A stretch of DNA of 64,000 nucleotides from Tenodera sinensis (Eukaryota > Arthropoda > Insecta > Mantodea > Mantidae): the NCBI GenBank assembly GCA_030765045.1, contig CM060969.1:56854216-56918215 (forward strand), in the 5' to 3' direction. Below are positions 33,028-45,395 of the stretch, piece by piece (the stretch's first letter is position 1; the number at the start of each line of letters is the position of its first letter). Under the pieces are notes generated by a model that saw nothing but the letters and a program-made list of their open reading frames with translations, was not told where the DNA came from and did no database searches. The position numbers and the translations under genes are program-made.

Positions 33028-33454
33028 AGTAACAAATGAGAAAACACCAGTTACTGTTAATCACACTTAATGCCTTCCAGTCAGTTAGTCTAGTGCAAGT
33101 TAGATCACTTTTGTACAAACTCAGAGCACAGAACAACTCTCGAATCGAATGACAAATAAGAACTGTCAGAAATGAACTGCCACTCGGCACGAGTCACTGA
33201 ATGTTTCGTATACGTCTTTCCTCCTGCTCTGTTCTTGGCAGCGGCTTATATAGGTCCTTAGACAAAGCACAAATTCTGGAAGTAGAATATTCGTGAGTGA
33301 CTGTGGCGGAACAATCCAGAAACCGCACCGCCACATAATAGTTACTGTCCCCGCACGCCCTACTTTGTTGTCGGTGGTGGGTCGTTAGGTCAGGTAAGTA
33401 CTTGCTGGGTCCTCTCCCTAGTGTAGGCAATTAGACCCGGCGGGCGCGGTGCCA
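33028..33454 (-). repeat. 5' LTR of LTR element 2
   Basis: About 427 bp on the minus strand. It has a TATATAAG box near 33246-33253 and its low end AGTAACAAATGAG matches the 3' LTR remnant. The upper boundary is placed by analogy with GGGCGCGGTGACA, which ends the LTRs at 51.6 and 53.8 kb. Confidence 0.65.
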
Positions 33455-35688
33455 ATGTCTACAATAAAGATGTTCAATATGTTCTAGCCCGAAGAAAACC
33501 ATGCAATATCTTGCTACAAATGAGGTAGGCGTTGTTGACTGATAGCTGTGACGAAACGCCTGGAAGTGACCTGTGGACTCCTGAAATCAACTAAGGACGA
33601 CGTTGTGTGCTGTTGTGTTGCATAGTTACACGCAAAAGTTCACGAACCACACGGATTCATGAATTTGCTTTAGCTCACCTCTGACTTAGAGGCACGACCC
33701 ATGAAGATTGTTTTTTAAGTACACGAGAATTGGGCTTATATGGCCGAATAGAAGGAGCAGAAGCTCTAGTTATGCTTGTTGTCCCTCCATAAGCAGATTC
33801 ATAACTGGTTATAGGTTATGTTTATCCAGATCAATTGGGACTTTAAATGCACGAATATCATGATTACGCAACGATTTCAGATAATAAGAAACTATGCGGG
33901 TGAGCTCTTTTATTCTAAATTGGAACGACTTGGCCAAAATTTCTTTTTTATTTTATCTGTTGCCTACTTATAATGGGTAAAAGAAATGCTGTAGTTCATT
34001 TAAAAATTTTATATTAGAAATGTATGTATCTATGTCTCTGTATGTAAACAGTAGAACTCAAATAAGGAAAGTTGAATAAATATATTTAATACTTAGATCA
34101 AATAATATTTAAAAGTACCAACTAAATACCCCATACCAGGCTACCGTTTATACTTTTCATTTTATACATTATTTTTATAAAAAGAGGCTTTAATATTTTT
34201 ATTTGGATATATAGTTGATGTATTCAAATTATAATGTAATGTATAACTTTAATTTTCCCTGAATGTCCTTGCCAAACTGATTCACTTGTCAATAATTTTG
34301 TACAACAAGGAAACTATAAGAGATAGACAAAAATACAGTACATGAAAGCACACAATTAATGACAAATAAAAATTTTTATACATTTTTAAATACTCCAATT
34401 TCATGTTTACGGTTTCCAAACTGCGTTATCTGGGGGTGTGCCTTGTAGACATTTGAATACTGCTCCGTTTGTTGTGTGTAATTACTGAGTATCTAGTTCT
34501 TAAATATCCCTTTATTGCCTGGAGTGTCTTATAAGATACATTAGCTTTTTTTCCTATTTGTACTAGTTTTAACTTTTTTTCCCGCTATATTCTTGTTATA
34601 CTGTCTGTCACCAATTAAAAATACATATTTGAGACGTTTTGGATTGTAAAAAATATTTTTTTTTACAATTTATATTGTAATGGTTTATAAGAAATATAAT
34701 GGCTATAAGAAAAGAAAAGAAGCAAAATCCATACAACCGCAGTCAAATCATACCCCGTCATCATCCACGCGTGCCATCACACCGATTATTTTACGTGGGC
34801 CCTCCCCGTCCTTTACCACAGGCACATTTGAGTGCGGTTGCCGAGACTCGAGTGCATGGCCAGTGCACTACGTGTTGGCTTAACGATCATGGCTATCCGA
34901 GCCAGCAGGCCGAAGGTCTCCCAGACCGTCTAATCTAAACCGGTTTCGAATTAGAGGAAGAACGGCATATATAGCAAAATAATTCAGGCATGAAAGGGTT
35001 AAATCATTTCTATGAAAAATATATCCAGAATAGAGTTGTAAAGCTACCGTAGGCTACCCTAGCCTATAAGCAAGTGTACACCACGGTAGTTCTCCTGGTA
35101 CAATTGTTCAGTTGAGAAACTACTGGCATTACGTGTACGTTAGATGTGTTGCAGACCTATCGGGCGTTACCTCATATCCATCGCGGTGTTTACGTTTTTT
35201 CATCATGTTTTCCTAGATTCTTCTAGACCCGTAAGCGTTGTACTTTGAACCTTCTCGAAAATGAGAGAAGATATATGAAGGGCCGGTTAACCTATGGAAT
35301 ACCAGTGTTTTCAAAAACATTTGTAAGGTCCTCCAGGTATACTACAGCTCAGAAAAGTAAAGCCGTTATTTTGATCACAAGGATCAAATTGATGATCACA
35401 GTTTTGGTGATCATTATGTTAGAATACTCGGTTATATAAGTGAGGTTACTAACGGGCAGAGAAATCCAGACTGGTAAATAGTGTGATATGGTGTCTGACC
35501 TTGAAACACACCTGAGTGGTATATGGTGTGTGACAAAATAGAGAACAGTTAAAATTGTATCTAGATCTTCAACAGGGCTTGCTCCAATTCATGTGTGACC
35601 ATTCTCATCAGATATAAAGAAACAACACAGAAATGAGAGACCTGAGAGTGACACAACATTTAAACAATTTGAAGTGTTGCACTCACAT

Positions 35689-35690
<2 letters not shown>
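33455..35690. other. No gene seen
   Basis: AT-rich DNA with no supported gene or repeat family. Short frames around 34680-34940 were inspected and not recognised. Confidence 0.4.

Positions 35691-35738
<48 letters not shown>
35691..35738. repeat. CT dinucleotide repeat, 24 units
   Basis: A perfect CT run immediately before an R3 copy. Confidence 0.95.
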
Positions 35739-35741
<3 letters not shown>

Positions 35742-35744
35742 CCT

Positions 35745-36175
35745 GCATAAACTATTCTTAAAACACCTATTCCTGTATCTACTTCATGTTAATCGAGATA
35801 AACATTCGTACCAAATATCTTATTGATAATTTTCTTGTAGGTGCAAGGGGAATACGGTAAACTTTAATCGGCAGACAACTATTTTAAGAGTGATTGCTAT
35901 ACAATGACTTTGAAATTCCGTTCCTTTATATGACCAAGAGATAAAAAATTAATAATGAGCCCTATAAGTATTGCAAAATTCTGACAAATTACAAGGAATA
36001 CCTCTGAAATGGTTCACTTCACAAAAAAAAGATAATTTGACATAAATTTAATATTTTAAAGGTATGTACATTTTTGTATAATAAGATTTGTTTTATCTCT
36101 TACGGTTTACCAGTTGCGCAAAATGCATAAAGAGTAAACAGGACTTCATGGGCTATACCAAGAAAATTCAAACTT
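35745..36175 (+). repeat. Dispersed repeat R3, copy
   Basis: Aligns with 57185-57650: AAACTATTCTTAAAA, TCTACTTCATGTTAATCGA, ATTTTCTTGTAGGTG, TTGAAATTCCGTTC, TGAAATGGTTCAC and TCTCTTACGGTTTACCA occur in the same order. Confidence 0.65.
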
Positions 36176-36179
36176 ACAT

Positions 36180-36620
36180 TTCATTTGCCCTAAAAATACC
36201 TTAAACATATGGCATTTTTAAGAAAATCATGATGTTTTGAAAATTGTTCCATGTTAGGGTAATTTAGAGTGGAGGAATTCTTTTCGTCATTTTCTTGTCG
36301 TGTGCTTAAACTGAAATACCAACTTTGGTTTTAAACCGACTTTTGGTTTGCGGTATGCTGTTCTCAGTCAGACAGATAGATGGACCATTTTTTAAAAATG
36401 CTTATTTTTGGATTCAGGGTGCCTCAAAATATATTTCCGGTGAAATCTCGACATGAATTCTTGTCGAATATAATGCTACACGTAGTATGAAAATTTGAGA
36501 ATTGCGTTACATCCTGTAGCTCGTATAGTGGCGCGGTTTTTACATTATTGCTATTAACTTGTCCGGAGAAATACCAAACTGAGCATTTGAAAACTACGGG
36601 TTGCAACGAACGAAACACTA
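36180..36620 (+). repeat. Dispersed repeat R4, copy
   Basis: Shares CTTGTCGTG, a CCGACTTTTGGTT-like block and GCCTCAAAATATATTTCCGGTGAAATC with 49440-49880 in the same order. It is diverged, non-coding and of unknown class. Confidence 0.45.
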
Positions 36621-37431
36621 TGGTCCAGATGAATGTGACAGTCTGTCAGTGAAAGAGTCGGGAAATGTTAGTTATTAGCCTCCTGTGTCACTGTAACCTT
36701 GGTAGTTTCATGCCGGAAGAACAAAGACACAAACATTATCCGTTTTAAACTGGTACTTTCTCGCATAGCGTGTCATGAGAAACGTTACGCAACGGTTACA
36801 GTGACGTAGCTACTTATCTAGTTACAATGGCACATTAAAGCATTATTATTAATAAAAGGAAAAGAGGAGCATGCATATTAATGACATGCAAATCTCCTGA
36901 GGAGGAGGGGGGGGGGGTGGAGAAAAACAATGCACTTGTCTGTGGCGGCCAGCTACTTCAACCGAAAGTCCAGCTACGGCAGGAGGATACAACGACAAGG
37001 GTATTAGGGGAGATGCCCTAGGGATTAAGGATTCCACACCCATAAGGATTCGAGTCCCTCCTGTACATTTGTTTTCCAAATGTTTCTTGGCAGTGTCATG
37101 TATGTTGTATTTTTTCTGCGAGTTAATCGATACCCTTGCGTAGAACAATTAAATATGTGAGTGCAGCACATCAGAAGGACAGACTTCAACAATTTATTCT
37201 TTCTGTGCCATAAAAAGCCATAGTTCCACAAGTCATAATTCCACAAATAGATGAAAAAGTTAATAACAATTTCCTGAGCACGTGAGTGTAATAACATTTA
37301 GCATTAGTATGTGATGAGTTTCAAAATAACGTTTAATATTATATATTCTCTGGATTAAAATATACTTTTCACATTGGACGTAAGCCATGAGAATCACATA
37401 TATTTGGTATAAAACGCCTTAATAGTGGTTT
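36621..37431. other. No gene seen
   Basis: Contains a G-run at about 36906-36917. A tRNA-like B box (GGGACTCGAATCC) on the minus strand near 37040-37055 lacks a convincing A box. Confidence 0.4.
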
Positions 37432-37498
37432 ACACATACAAACACACACACATACACACACAACACACACACACGCACACACACAACACACACACACA
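37432..37498. repeat. Interrupted CA repeat
   Basis: CA units broken by AA, TA and GC steps. Confidence 0.9.
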
Positions 37499-37639
37499 GA
37501 TAAATACAAACATACATGGAGCTGGTGCAGGCTGAAGTTTGTCCCTCGTGATTTTGCTGTGTGTTTACCCTCATTAGGGGTTTACCGCCGGCTAGGGGTG
37601 CGTAATGGTCGTGGTTTTTATGTAGAGTGGTGTAATGGA

Positions 37640-37825
37640 CAGGAAGTAGGATAGCAGTATTTTGTGCTGCAGAGACCTCTGACAAGATTCAGTTCGAAGT
37701 CAATGAAATCTTGGTTGGAGTTGATATGGAGATTAGCTTTCGCCACCTTGGAGGTTCTTAAGCGTGCCCACAAGCCATCATAATATGCACCCACAATTTT
37801 CCGGTTTGCTTCGGCGGTACTGAAC
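37640..37825 (-). other. Possible unassigned exon-like frame
   Basis: The minus strand holds a 76-codon frame with balanced composition (FSTAEANRKIVGAYYDGLWA then VAKANLHINSNQDFIDFELN), unlike the AT-rich random frames around it. A TTTATTTGTTAACCAG stretch just upstream could be a splice acceptor. No family was recognised and no neighbouring exon was identified, so it may be chance. Confidence 0.15.
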
Positions 37826-37849
37826 CTCATGTCACCCCTGGTTAACAAA

Positions 37850-39403
37850 TAAATTGTATCACCACAGAATAACTTTAGTTTAGGAAAAAAAAAGCGAGAA
37901 ACCTGCTGTCACCCGAAGTAACGAGTTCTGTTACTATAATCTCCAGGAGACCTAACCAGATACAATTATGCAACCCGGCCTAATTTCACTCTCCGCATGT
38001 GGGAGAGATGAAGTTTCTCATAGGAAACGAACGGCCAAGAATGTAGATGGGCCTAAGTTCCCTATTGTGAGCTGAATGTAGTCATGGCACTGCTTGTTTG
38101 CGGCCATATCCCGAATCTCGGAGTCTTAAAGCATGAGAGGGCTCAGAAGGTGTGTAAGTACAAGCGAACGGGCATTCCGGACTTTAGAAGGCACGACTCA
38201 TTGCGCCCAAGACACCAGGATGTGTTCTCGAAAACTTAAGATTATCCACCGTCACCCTCAGTTCTTGACTGAATTCCTCATCCTTTGGCCTTGATATACA
38301 AATGTGGGGCAGGGGCGAGGGGGCGGCACTTAGTAGAATTTCACGTATTGTAGTATTTCCTTATGCATGCCTCACGCTTTGAATCGCTCCGAGGGCACCT
38401 AACCTTACCAGACTTCTCAATTGTTTCCCTCTTTCCTACCTCGCCCAGCTCCAGCTAGCAGATCCCTAGGGACTGGACTATCAGTAAAAGAGTTTGATGC
38501 GTTATTTTCTGTGAGTTATGGTGCTGCTGTTTATTGTCTGTCATTTTTTTAAATGAAAGATATTGCAACTAAAGAAATTAATTTTTTTCAAGCATTTTTT
38601 CTTCTAATATGAACTATTAAGCCATTATGTAAGTATGTAACGCCAAGTGCTAATATTTATGAGCGCAGAAAGGTCTGCAAGAGAGCTGCTGTCCATTGAA
38701 GGTGAACGATGCAAAGCAGGAAATAATACTGCGGTTTTAGAATCTAGCTACTGCTGGATCATTGCAGAATCTTATGCGTCAGAAGTGATTCTGCAATGGT
38801 TGTGAATCACAGATCAACATTCGACGTCACTGACCACCGCCTCTCTATTTACCTCAACTGCCGATCATGAACCTTCGTCAGAGAATGTGCAGGATTTCAT
38901 CAAGTGTGAGTCTCTGAGTTTCAATAACCTTTACAGGAAGTATTTATGTGTTCATTTTAAAATTAAATAAACGGCTCTTATAATTACCAATCGATCATTC
39001 AGCGATAACTTTCACGTGAATATTAAATGTAAAATGCAAACGCTTCCTATCATTAAAATTAACCGTGGTTACTAATAGCATCTGCTGGGGTAATTGAAGA
39101 TCCTTAATTGTGATATGAAAACTTCCTATTAGTGCTATGCACTTAATAAGGGTCTCTTGTTTTCTGTATTTACTGAAAGGTATAAGCAAACTGAATAGGG
39201 CAAAACACCGACATCCATAAGAGCGTTTTAATATTCATTGTACAAGAAAGAAAAGGAAGGCAAGCAACATTTTTAAAAAATCTGTTGTATAATTTTACTA
39301 AGGAGTCTACAGATTTGGCAATTAATTGTTCTTCCACACCAGTCGTGTGGAAAGGGGAAAAGCGGTGTGTTGGAAAGGAGTAGAATGAGAATGAAAAATC
39401 CAA
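37850..39403. other. No gene seen
   Basis: No supported feature; base composition varies but no motif or repeat was recognised. Confidence 0.4.
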
Positions 39404-39478
39404 TACCATACTCGGGATTTGAACCACGGATCTTCCGGTCTCCATCCAGTTGTTCCAATCCCAGAGCTACCATGGCCA
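39404..39478 (-). repeat. tRNA-like relic, possible SINE head
   Basis: The minus strand reads TTGGCCATGGTAGCTCTGGGA (A-box-like) and, about 45 bases later, GTGGTTCAAATCCCGAG (B box). Spacing fits a tRNA-derived SINE head or tRNA pseudogene. Stem pairing was not convincing, so a working tRNA is unlikely. Confidence 0.4.
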
Positions 39479-39479
39479 A

Positions 39480-42253
39480 CCTACTGATGCGACATTAAAT
39501 TCTCCAACTCATTTGCATTTTTTCCAGTAAACCTCACAAGGAGATATCACCTTATATGTGTTAATATATCCTAATGTGGCGTTAGGTACTTACTACGCTG
39601 TAAGTACCTAAGTACCTAAGAATTTAATGTCGTGTTGGCATGCTTTTATTTAGCCAAATCAAACAAGTTTTGGAGAAAAACGTTATTGAATACATCGATG
39701 GATGTATTTTATTATCAACGATTTTCAAATTAAAAATTAAACAATTAAATTCCTCCATCTAGAAAATTTAAAATTCCAAGTTTTATAAAGCAACGTCTAA
39801 TTATACATGTGAACATTTTCAAAGAAATCTATTAAGAAATGCGTTGCAAGTAGCATGTTGAACGTTAAAAAATGTGGGAAAAAATAATAAAAAGGAAAAT
39901 GACTAAAGTTTTAAATGTATAACAACATACATTGACTGCTTAAAAACATACAAAGGAGCATCAGAACTAATAACATATCTATGTGTTCTTTAAGTTTTGC
40001 TAGTCTCAACTTTTCTCCCTTATCTTTCTAACTTGAAAGTACTAATGCACTAAGTGCACTCAGTTTTAATCACCGCTTATCTCTAACATTACTAATTCAT
40101 TTGCTGACTGAAGTTACTTTACTAGTTGGGACCCTTCGCTTTGCACATAGAGTAGCCTCCCAACCCACATTGAATACATTAATCAATAGTAGAAGGCTCT
40201 ACTAGAAACAAAAACTTTTTTGGCATTTATTCCATATTAAACTATGTAAACCCTCATTCGCATTTTGAGTTTCTCCTTTCTACACCTCTCTAATACATTC
40301 ATACCAGCTAATATAATAAAGAACGCCATTACAGATTATCCAAAGAAACATGGAAAGAAAACTACTACAAATATCAATAACTGCAGAAATTTTGAAATAC
40401 AACTTCAGGAACTGGTTATTTAAACATTAGAAAACAAAGGTAAAAAAATCGAAATGTTGACCATTTTAATTGACATCTTGGCAATATATGTAGGTCAAAT
40501 GTTTTTCGTCGAGATATTCCATCGATTAGTTCGACTTTGTGCTGTAGGTATCTTTGAAACGCTAGGTCGCCATTCTAATACTTCACCTGATTTTATGCAA
40601 GTACGTAGTATGAGATTAACTCGAAACCAGGATATAGTGACCGGCCTTAGAATGCCGGAAACAACGAAGAAAGTGTATTTATTACAGCACTTCCGCAAGT
40701 TTTCATCTAATTAACATGCAATAGATCGACAAATACGTATTTATAAAAATAACTTTTAGAGGATATACGAAAATGAACGATTGTGAGTAACCTTCAGCTC
40801 TTTGTTGGCGAGTTTTCTAAAGTGAGGAGTTTTCATTGTTAATAATAAACACCAGCTGTATTGAGCTCATTTGTCTACCTAATTACTTGCTTTTATATGA
40901 ATTAAACCAATTTTTCGAAAATAAAATTATAGGCGCGGCTATTCCATTTCGTAAATTTGAGTACAATACTATACTTCGTCTATGTAACTACTTACAATAA
41001 GTAAAGGACAAAGAAAGAGAGGTAAGATAGGAATGTTGTCATTAGAATGTTCGGAAAGTACAATAATGTTTCGATGAGGAAACTTCTGCAGTGTAATAAA
41101 ACATGATGGGAGAATATTGCATGTAGATGAAAAACTCATAGCCTATTTAATGAGGAAAACATTGTATCTATTTACCATCACTCGGAATAAGAAGCATTGT
41201 CTACGTGTAAAAATTAGGTCACGAGATTTGTTTAATCTTAAATGTGCATCATTTGAGTTTATGAATGGCTCTTTTGCCTAGGTACAGTCATGGAAAAAAT
41301 TATTGAGTGCAGAATATTTGTAAATCTCAAGTCGTATTGCAGCACGGCGTATAAGATATTCTGTGATTCGATATAAATTTTATAATAATTCATTTTTGTT
41401 TATAATTTTAATGTTTTAATTTCAGATTACATCGAATTGCACGATGACAATTTTCAATGTAAATGAAAACTAAGTTTAATCTGATCTACTTTCTAGGTAC
41501 ATCTTCTGATACGCCTACAAGTCAATTTTTCTAACGTGCAGCTGAGTCTACTGATAGTCTGTGTTCCATAAGTTATCATCTGTCAGACACACAAATAGGT
41601 TGTGTCTTGAATCACCACTCGCATTTCTATTTGCGGGTATACTTGCGAAAATGATTAAAAATTCTATTTTCCTTTTTTGCTTAAAATTACTTTTGTGCTA
41701 TGCTTTCAGAATATATCAATGCTTGCTGCATCGCGATTTAAAAGTATGTTAAGTCATTATCTACATGTCCATGTGCGAATGGGGGTGGCTACTGAAATGC
41801 ATTTGTTACCCCACTACAGCAAAATCACGTACAAATTTGAAATTTAAATTAGGCGGTCGGATTAAGTGGTGGCGAAAGTAAGCAGAGGCATCTTGTGGGA
41901 TATTCTGCAAACATTCATTGCGGTAAAATACGGCTGAAAAGTTTGCCTTGTGTACATATGTTAACCACGTGGGCGTGTTTATGTGAATCGACAAGATGTA
42001 TAGAGAGGTCTTAATTATAGCGATCTACAAATAGGCAATAAGTATAATATTGAATGAAATAAGGCAGTGGTTTAAACGCCCTGGAGCTGAATTACCTATC
42101 TTTGTGCTTTTATAAATAATCATGCAGTTGCTAAAAGTGAAGATCCTCCCACATATAAAAGTAACACTTTTGTCAGGCAATGTAGCGAGTATAATTATGC
42201 AGTTTAGCGAATAATAATACTAATAATACTGATAATAATAACAATAATTAATA
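39480..42253. other. No gene seen
   Basis: AT-rich DNA. An AATAAT-rich patch at 42210-42260 marks the hAT target site. The 86-codon frame at 40454 was not recognised. Confidence 0.4.
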
Positions 42254-42261
42254 ATAATTAA

Positions 42262-44438
42262 TAGGGCTAGGAAGCTCATGCATTTGCATGTTTTTTACAG
42301 GGGTTAAAAACGTATGCTTTTACATTATGTGCACGAATTATGGAATTTTCAGTTATTTGGACATGATTTTATGGTGCATATAACTGCATATTTTCTTGAT
42401 TTTGATAAATGCATAATATTTCAATATTATAGCCCCTATATTGCATATTTTAATGATTTTATGATTTTTATTATTTTTTCCATGTGTATAATGCTTTTTA
42501 TATTGATAGTATTGCACATGTTGATGCAACTCGCGAGGTAAGTCATGTTGTCATGCAGTGAAACCCCTGTTTCCATCCCTTCAGTATATCTATGTGCGTA
42601 GAGAATAATCAGTGCGTTATTTGAGAGGTTTATATTAACAAAGATAAAGTGCAGGTCAACGTTTTGAGCAGCACGATTATCGCAACGCTTGCCTGACCTC
42701 GAATAGTTGCAGCATGGTCTTCAAACGTAACAGTGTTGTGAACTGGTTCCCACCAAATTAAATTAGGTATATAAAATGTTAAAAAGCTCTTCAAATGCGA
42801 AAGTAAAACCAACTTCGAGTGCTAGAATAGAAAGAGTTTTCGAGTGATTTAATATGTACAGATAATAGGATACTGTATTGTGGAGCGTGTCAGAAAAATG
42901 TAGGAAGTGAGAAAAGATATCAAATAGTTCAGTACATAAACACAGCAAAACATAAGGAGAATTTAATCAGAAAACTCGCAAACAGAGAACCTGTTCAAAA
43001 ACAGCTAGTAGAGTGTTTAGGAAGTAGGGTTACTGAATTTTCCTATGACTTGTGCCAAGCATTTTTAGCTGCTGATATTCCCTTGTTCAAAGTTAATAAT
43101 CCGACATTTAAAAACTTTCTTGCCGAGTACACTCGACATGTACCTGAAGAAAGTGCACTGTGCAAGACTTAGGTCGGACATTGCTACAATAACGTACTGT
43201 CAAATATACAAACTGAATTAGCGGATCAGTTTGTGTGGTTGTTGATGAAACCCCTGATTCTGAGCGCCGTTCTATTGCTAATATAATCGTGGGTGCTTTA
43301 AATAATGAACAAAAGACTACACCTTATCTTCTTAATGTGTGCGAATTGTCGGCCACTGACAATGTACCTGTAACCCAGTTTGTGATGGACTCTTTGAAAT
43401 TACTATGGCCATGTGGAATCAAATACGACCGGGTACTTTTATTTGTTACTGATCCAGGTCCTTATATGGTAAAACCAGCACAAACTCTGAAAGGTATTTT
43501 TCCTAACATAATTCATATAACTTGTTTGACACACGCTCTTCATCGCATTTCTGAGACAATACGCGATTCTTTCCCATTGATAGATTTGTATCCTGTACAA
43601 AGAGAATTTTTGTTAAATCTCCTAAAAGAGTTAAGTTGTTTAGATCAACAGCACCTAATCCGACTTCCTCCTGCACCAGTGTTAACTCGATGGGGAACAT
43701 GGTCGATGCAGTTTTATATTATGCTCAACACATAGAAATAGTCGAAGAGGTTGTTAATTCATTGGACTCGAAAGATGCTTCATGAATAGAAACTGTGCAA
43801 AATACTGGGTTAAAAGAGGATCTTAGTTTCATATCTGCCCATTTTTCTTTCTTACCAACAGCCATAAAGGCATTGGAAGCTGTGGGATCTCCTTTGCATG
43901 AATCACTTACTGTCTTTGAAAAAACAATGTGATCTAAGTTCGGTTCCTGGTGGTATAGGACAAAAAGTAAAAGAGAAAGTGAATTATGTAATTTCAAAAA
44001 ATTCTGGTTATAAACTGATGTGCGATATTAGAGACATCCTCGAAACAAAACCATCTGTCACACCAAGAGACTTGACTCTCTTTGTGAAGCAGTTAACATC
44101 ATTTAAATATGCCACGATAACATCTTGTGACGTGGAGAGAAGTTTTTCACGTTACAAAAGTGTTTTGCGAGACAATAGACGGTGTTTTACAGTTGAAAAT
44201 TTGTGCAAAGTGTTGGTTGTGAACTGCAATATAGCAGTTAATACTAGCAGCGGGACCACTTCCGTTTCAACCTCTAAGGAATAAGGTAACTTTATTATTT
44301 ATACTAACTCGCCTTGTGTACTGCAAAGGGGCATTGTTTTAATTCAATAGTGCATATTTCTTGGCATATTTTCAAGTTTTTAAGAGCATATTTGCATGCA
44401 TATTTCAGTGTTTTTAGTGCATGAACTTCCGTGCCCTA
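42262..44438 (+). mobile_element. hAT transposon, 2177 bp, with TIRs and 8-bp TSD
   Basis: Termini are imperfect inverted repeats: TAGGGCTAGGAAGCTCATGCA at the left and TAGGGCACGGAAGTTCATGCA at the right end on the opposite strand. A perfect 8-bp duplication ATAATTAA flanks it (42254-42261 and 44439-44446), as expected for hAT. Subterminal GCATATTT words recur near both ends (about 42390, 42440, 44350, 44365, 44390, 44400), likely transposase-binding repeats. The internal transposase gene is broken. It inserted into an AAT-rich tract. Confidence 0.95.
42776..44284 (+). pseudogene. hAT transposase pseudogene
   Basis: An N-terminal zinc-finger-like block (LYCGACQKNVG near 42875, with a downstream H) and FSYDLCQAFLAADIPLF near 43040 open the frame, which is broken near 42845 and 43170. 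The catalytic part begins VVDETPDSERRSIANIIVGA at 43238 (first acidic residue DE). FVTDPGPYMVKPA follows near 43440 (second aspartate), with THALHRISETIRD near 43530 and LPPAPVLTRWGTW near 43670. After a frameshift the C-terminal dimerisation block (ITSCDVERSFSRYKSVLRDN, 43898-44284) completes the family order. Element-encoded transposases of this type cut and paste hAT DNA. At least three frame breaks make it inactive. Confidence 0.9.
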
Positions 44439-44446
44439 ATAATTAA

Positions 44447-44703
<257 letters not shown>

Positions 44704-45029
44704 TTCCCTAGGGCGTCTTCCCCTTATTCAGAGGTTACCCTCATCGCCCGGCCGCTGCGTCCTCCAGCCGCAGCCAAGGCCACGGAGGAGTGCAGGTTGG
44801 GGGTGGCGGGGGTCAGCACGCCGACTCCCCCGACCGTAAGGGGACTACTTTGACCTTTTAGGGACGCTACCTTTCTATCAGGATAGCTCCTCAATTGGCC
44901 CCCCAGGGACCTAACGAGGCTGAGTGCACCCCGTACCAGACCTCCCAGCGGGGGGAAAAATCCCATGCCGGTACCGGGGATCGAACCCGGGTCCTCCGCG
45001 CCACAGGTAGGCGCGCTACGGAGGCGGTC
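44704..45029 (-). mobile_element. tRNA-derived SINE family B, copy 2
   Basis: Reverse complement matches copy 1. The head (45029 side) has GACCGCCTCCGTAGCGCGCC, with part of the A box deleted relative to copy 1, and an intact B box CGGGTTCGATCCCCGG. The body retains GGTGCACTCAGCCTCGTTAGG. AAT arrays lie on both sides, so the insertion was into, or brought along, an AAT tract. Confidence 0.88.
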
Positions 45030-45230
<201 letters not shown>

Positions 45231-45395
45231 GTAGGACATCTCTATGCAGAGGTTACCCCCATCGCCCGGCCGCTGCATCCAGCAGCCGCAGTCAAGGCCA
45301 CAGAGGAGTGCTGGTTGGGGGTGGTAGGGGTCAGCACGCCGACTCCCCCAACCGTAAGGCGACTACTTGACCTTTTAGGGACGCTACCTTAATAG
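45231..45395 (-). mobile_element. SINE family B, copy 3, 3' half only
   Basis: Aligns with 44710-44875, for example CATCGCCCGGCCGCTGC, GTCAGCACGCCGACTCCCCC and GACCTTTTAGGGACGCTACC. The tRNA-like head is missing. It could be a truncated insertion or a partial duplication of copy 2. Confidence 0.85.

Larger units (their letters stand above)
30256..33454 (-). mobile_element. Ty3/gypsy-like LTR retrotransposon 2, decayed
   Basis: Minus-strand order is 5' LTR (33454-33028), primer-site motif TGGTGTCACGAAGTGGGAT (33026-33008), gag, protease, RT and the start of RNase H, then a truncated 3' LTR (30256 to about 30355). Integrase and most of RNase H are absent. Only about 100 bp of the 3' LTR align with the 5' LTR, beginning GGTAACAAATGAGAA. 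The primer-site motif and gag start are shared with the element at 51.1-53.8 kb. Stops and frameshifts show it is inactive. No target duplication was found. Confidence 0.85.

Noticed and set aside
33455..33460. Target duplication of LTR element 2
   Set aside because: Bases next to the two LTR ends (CACGA and ATGTC) do not match; the 3' end is truncated or the boundary is wrong.
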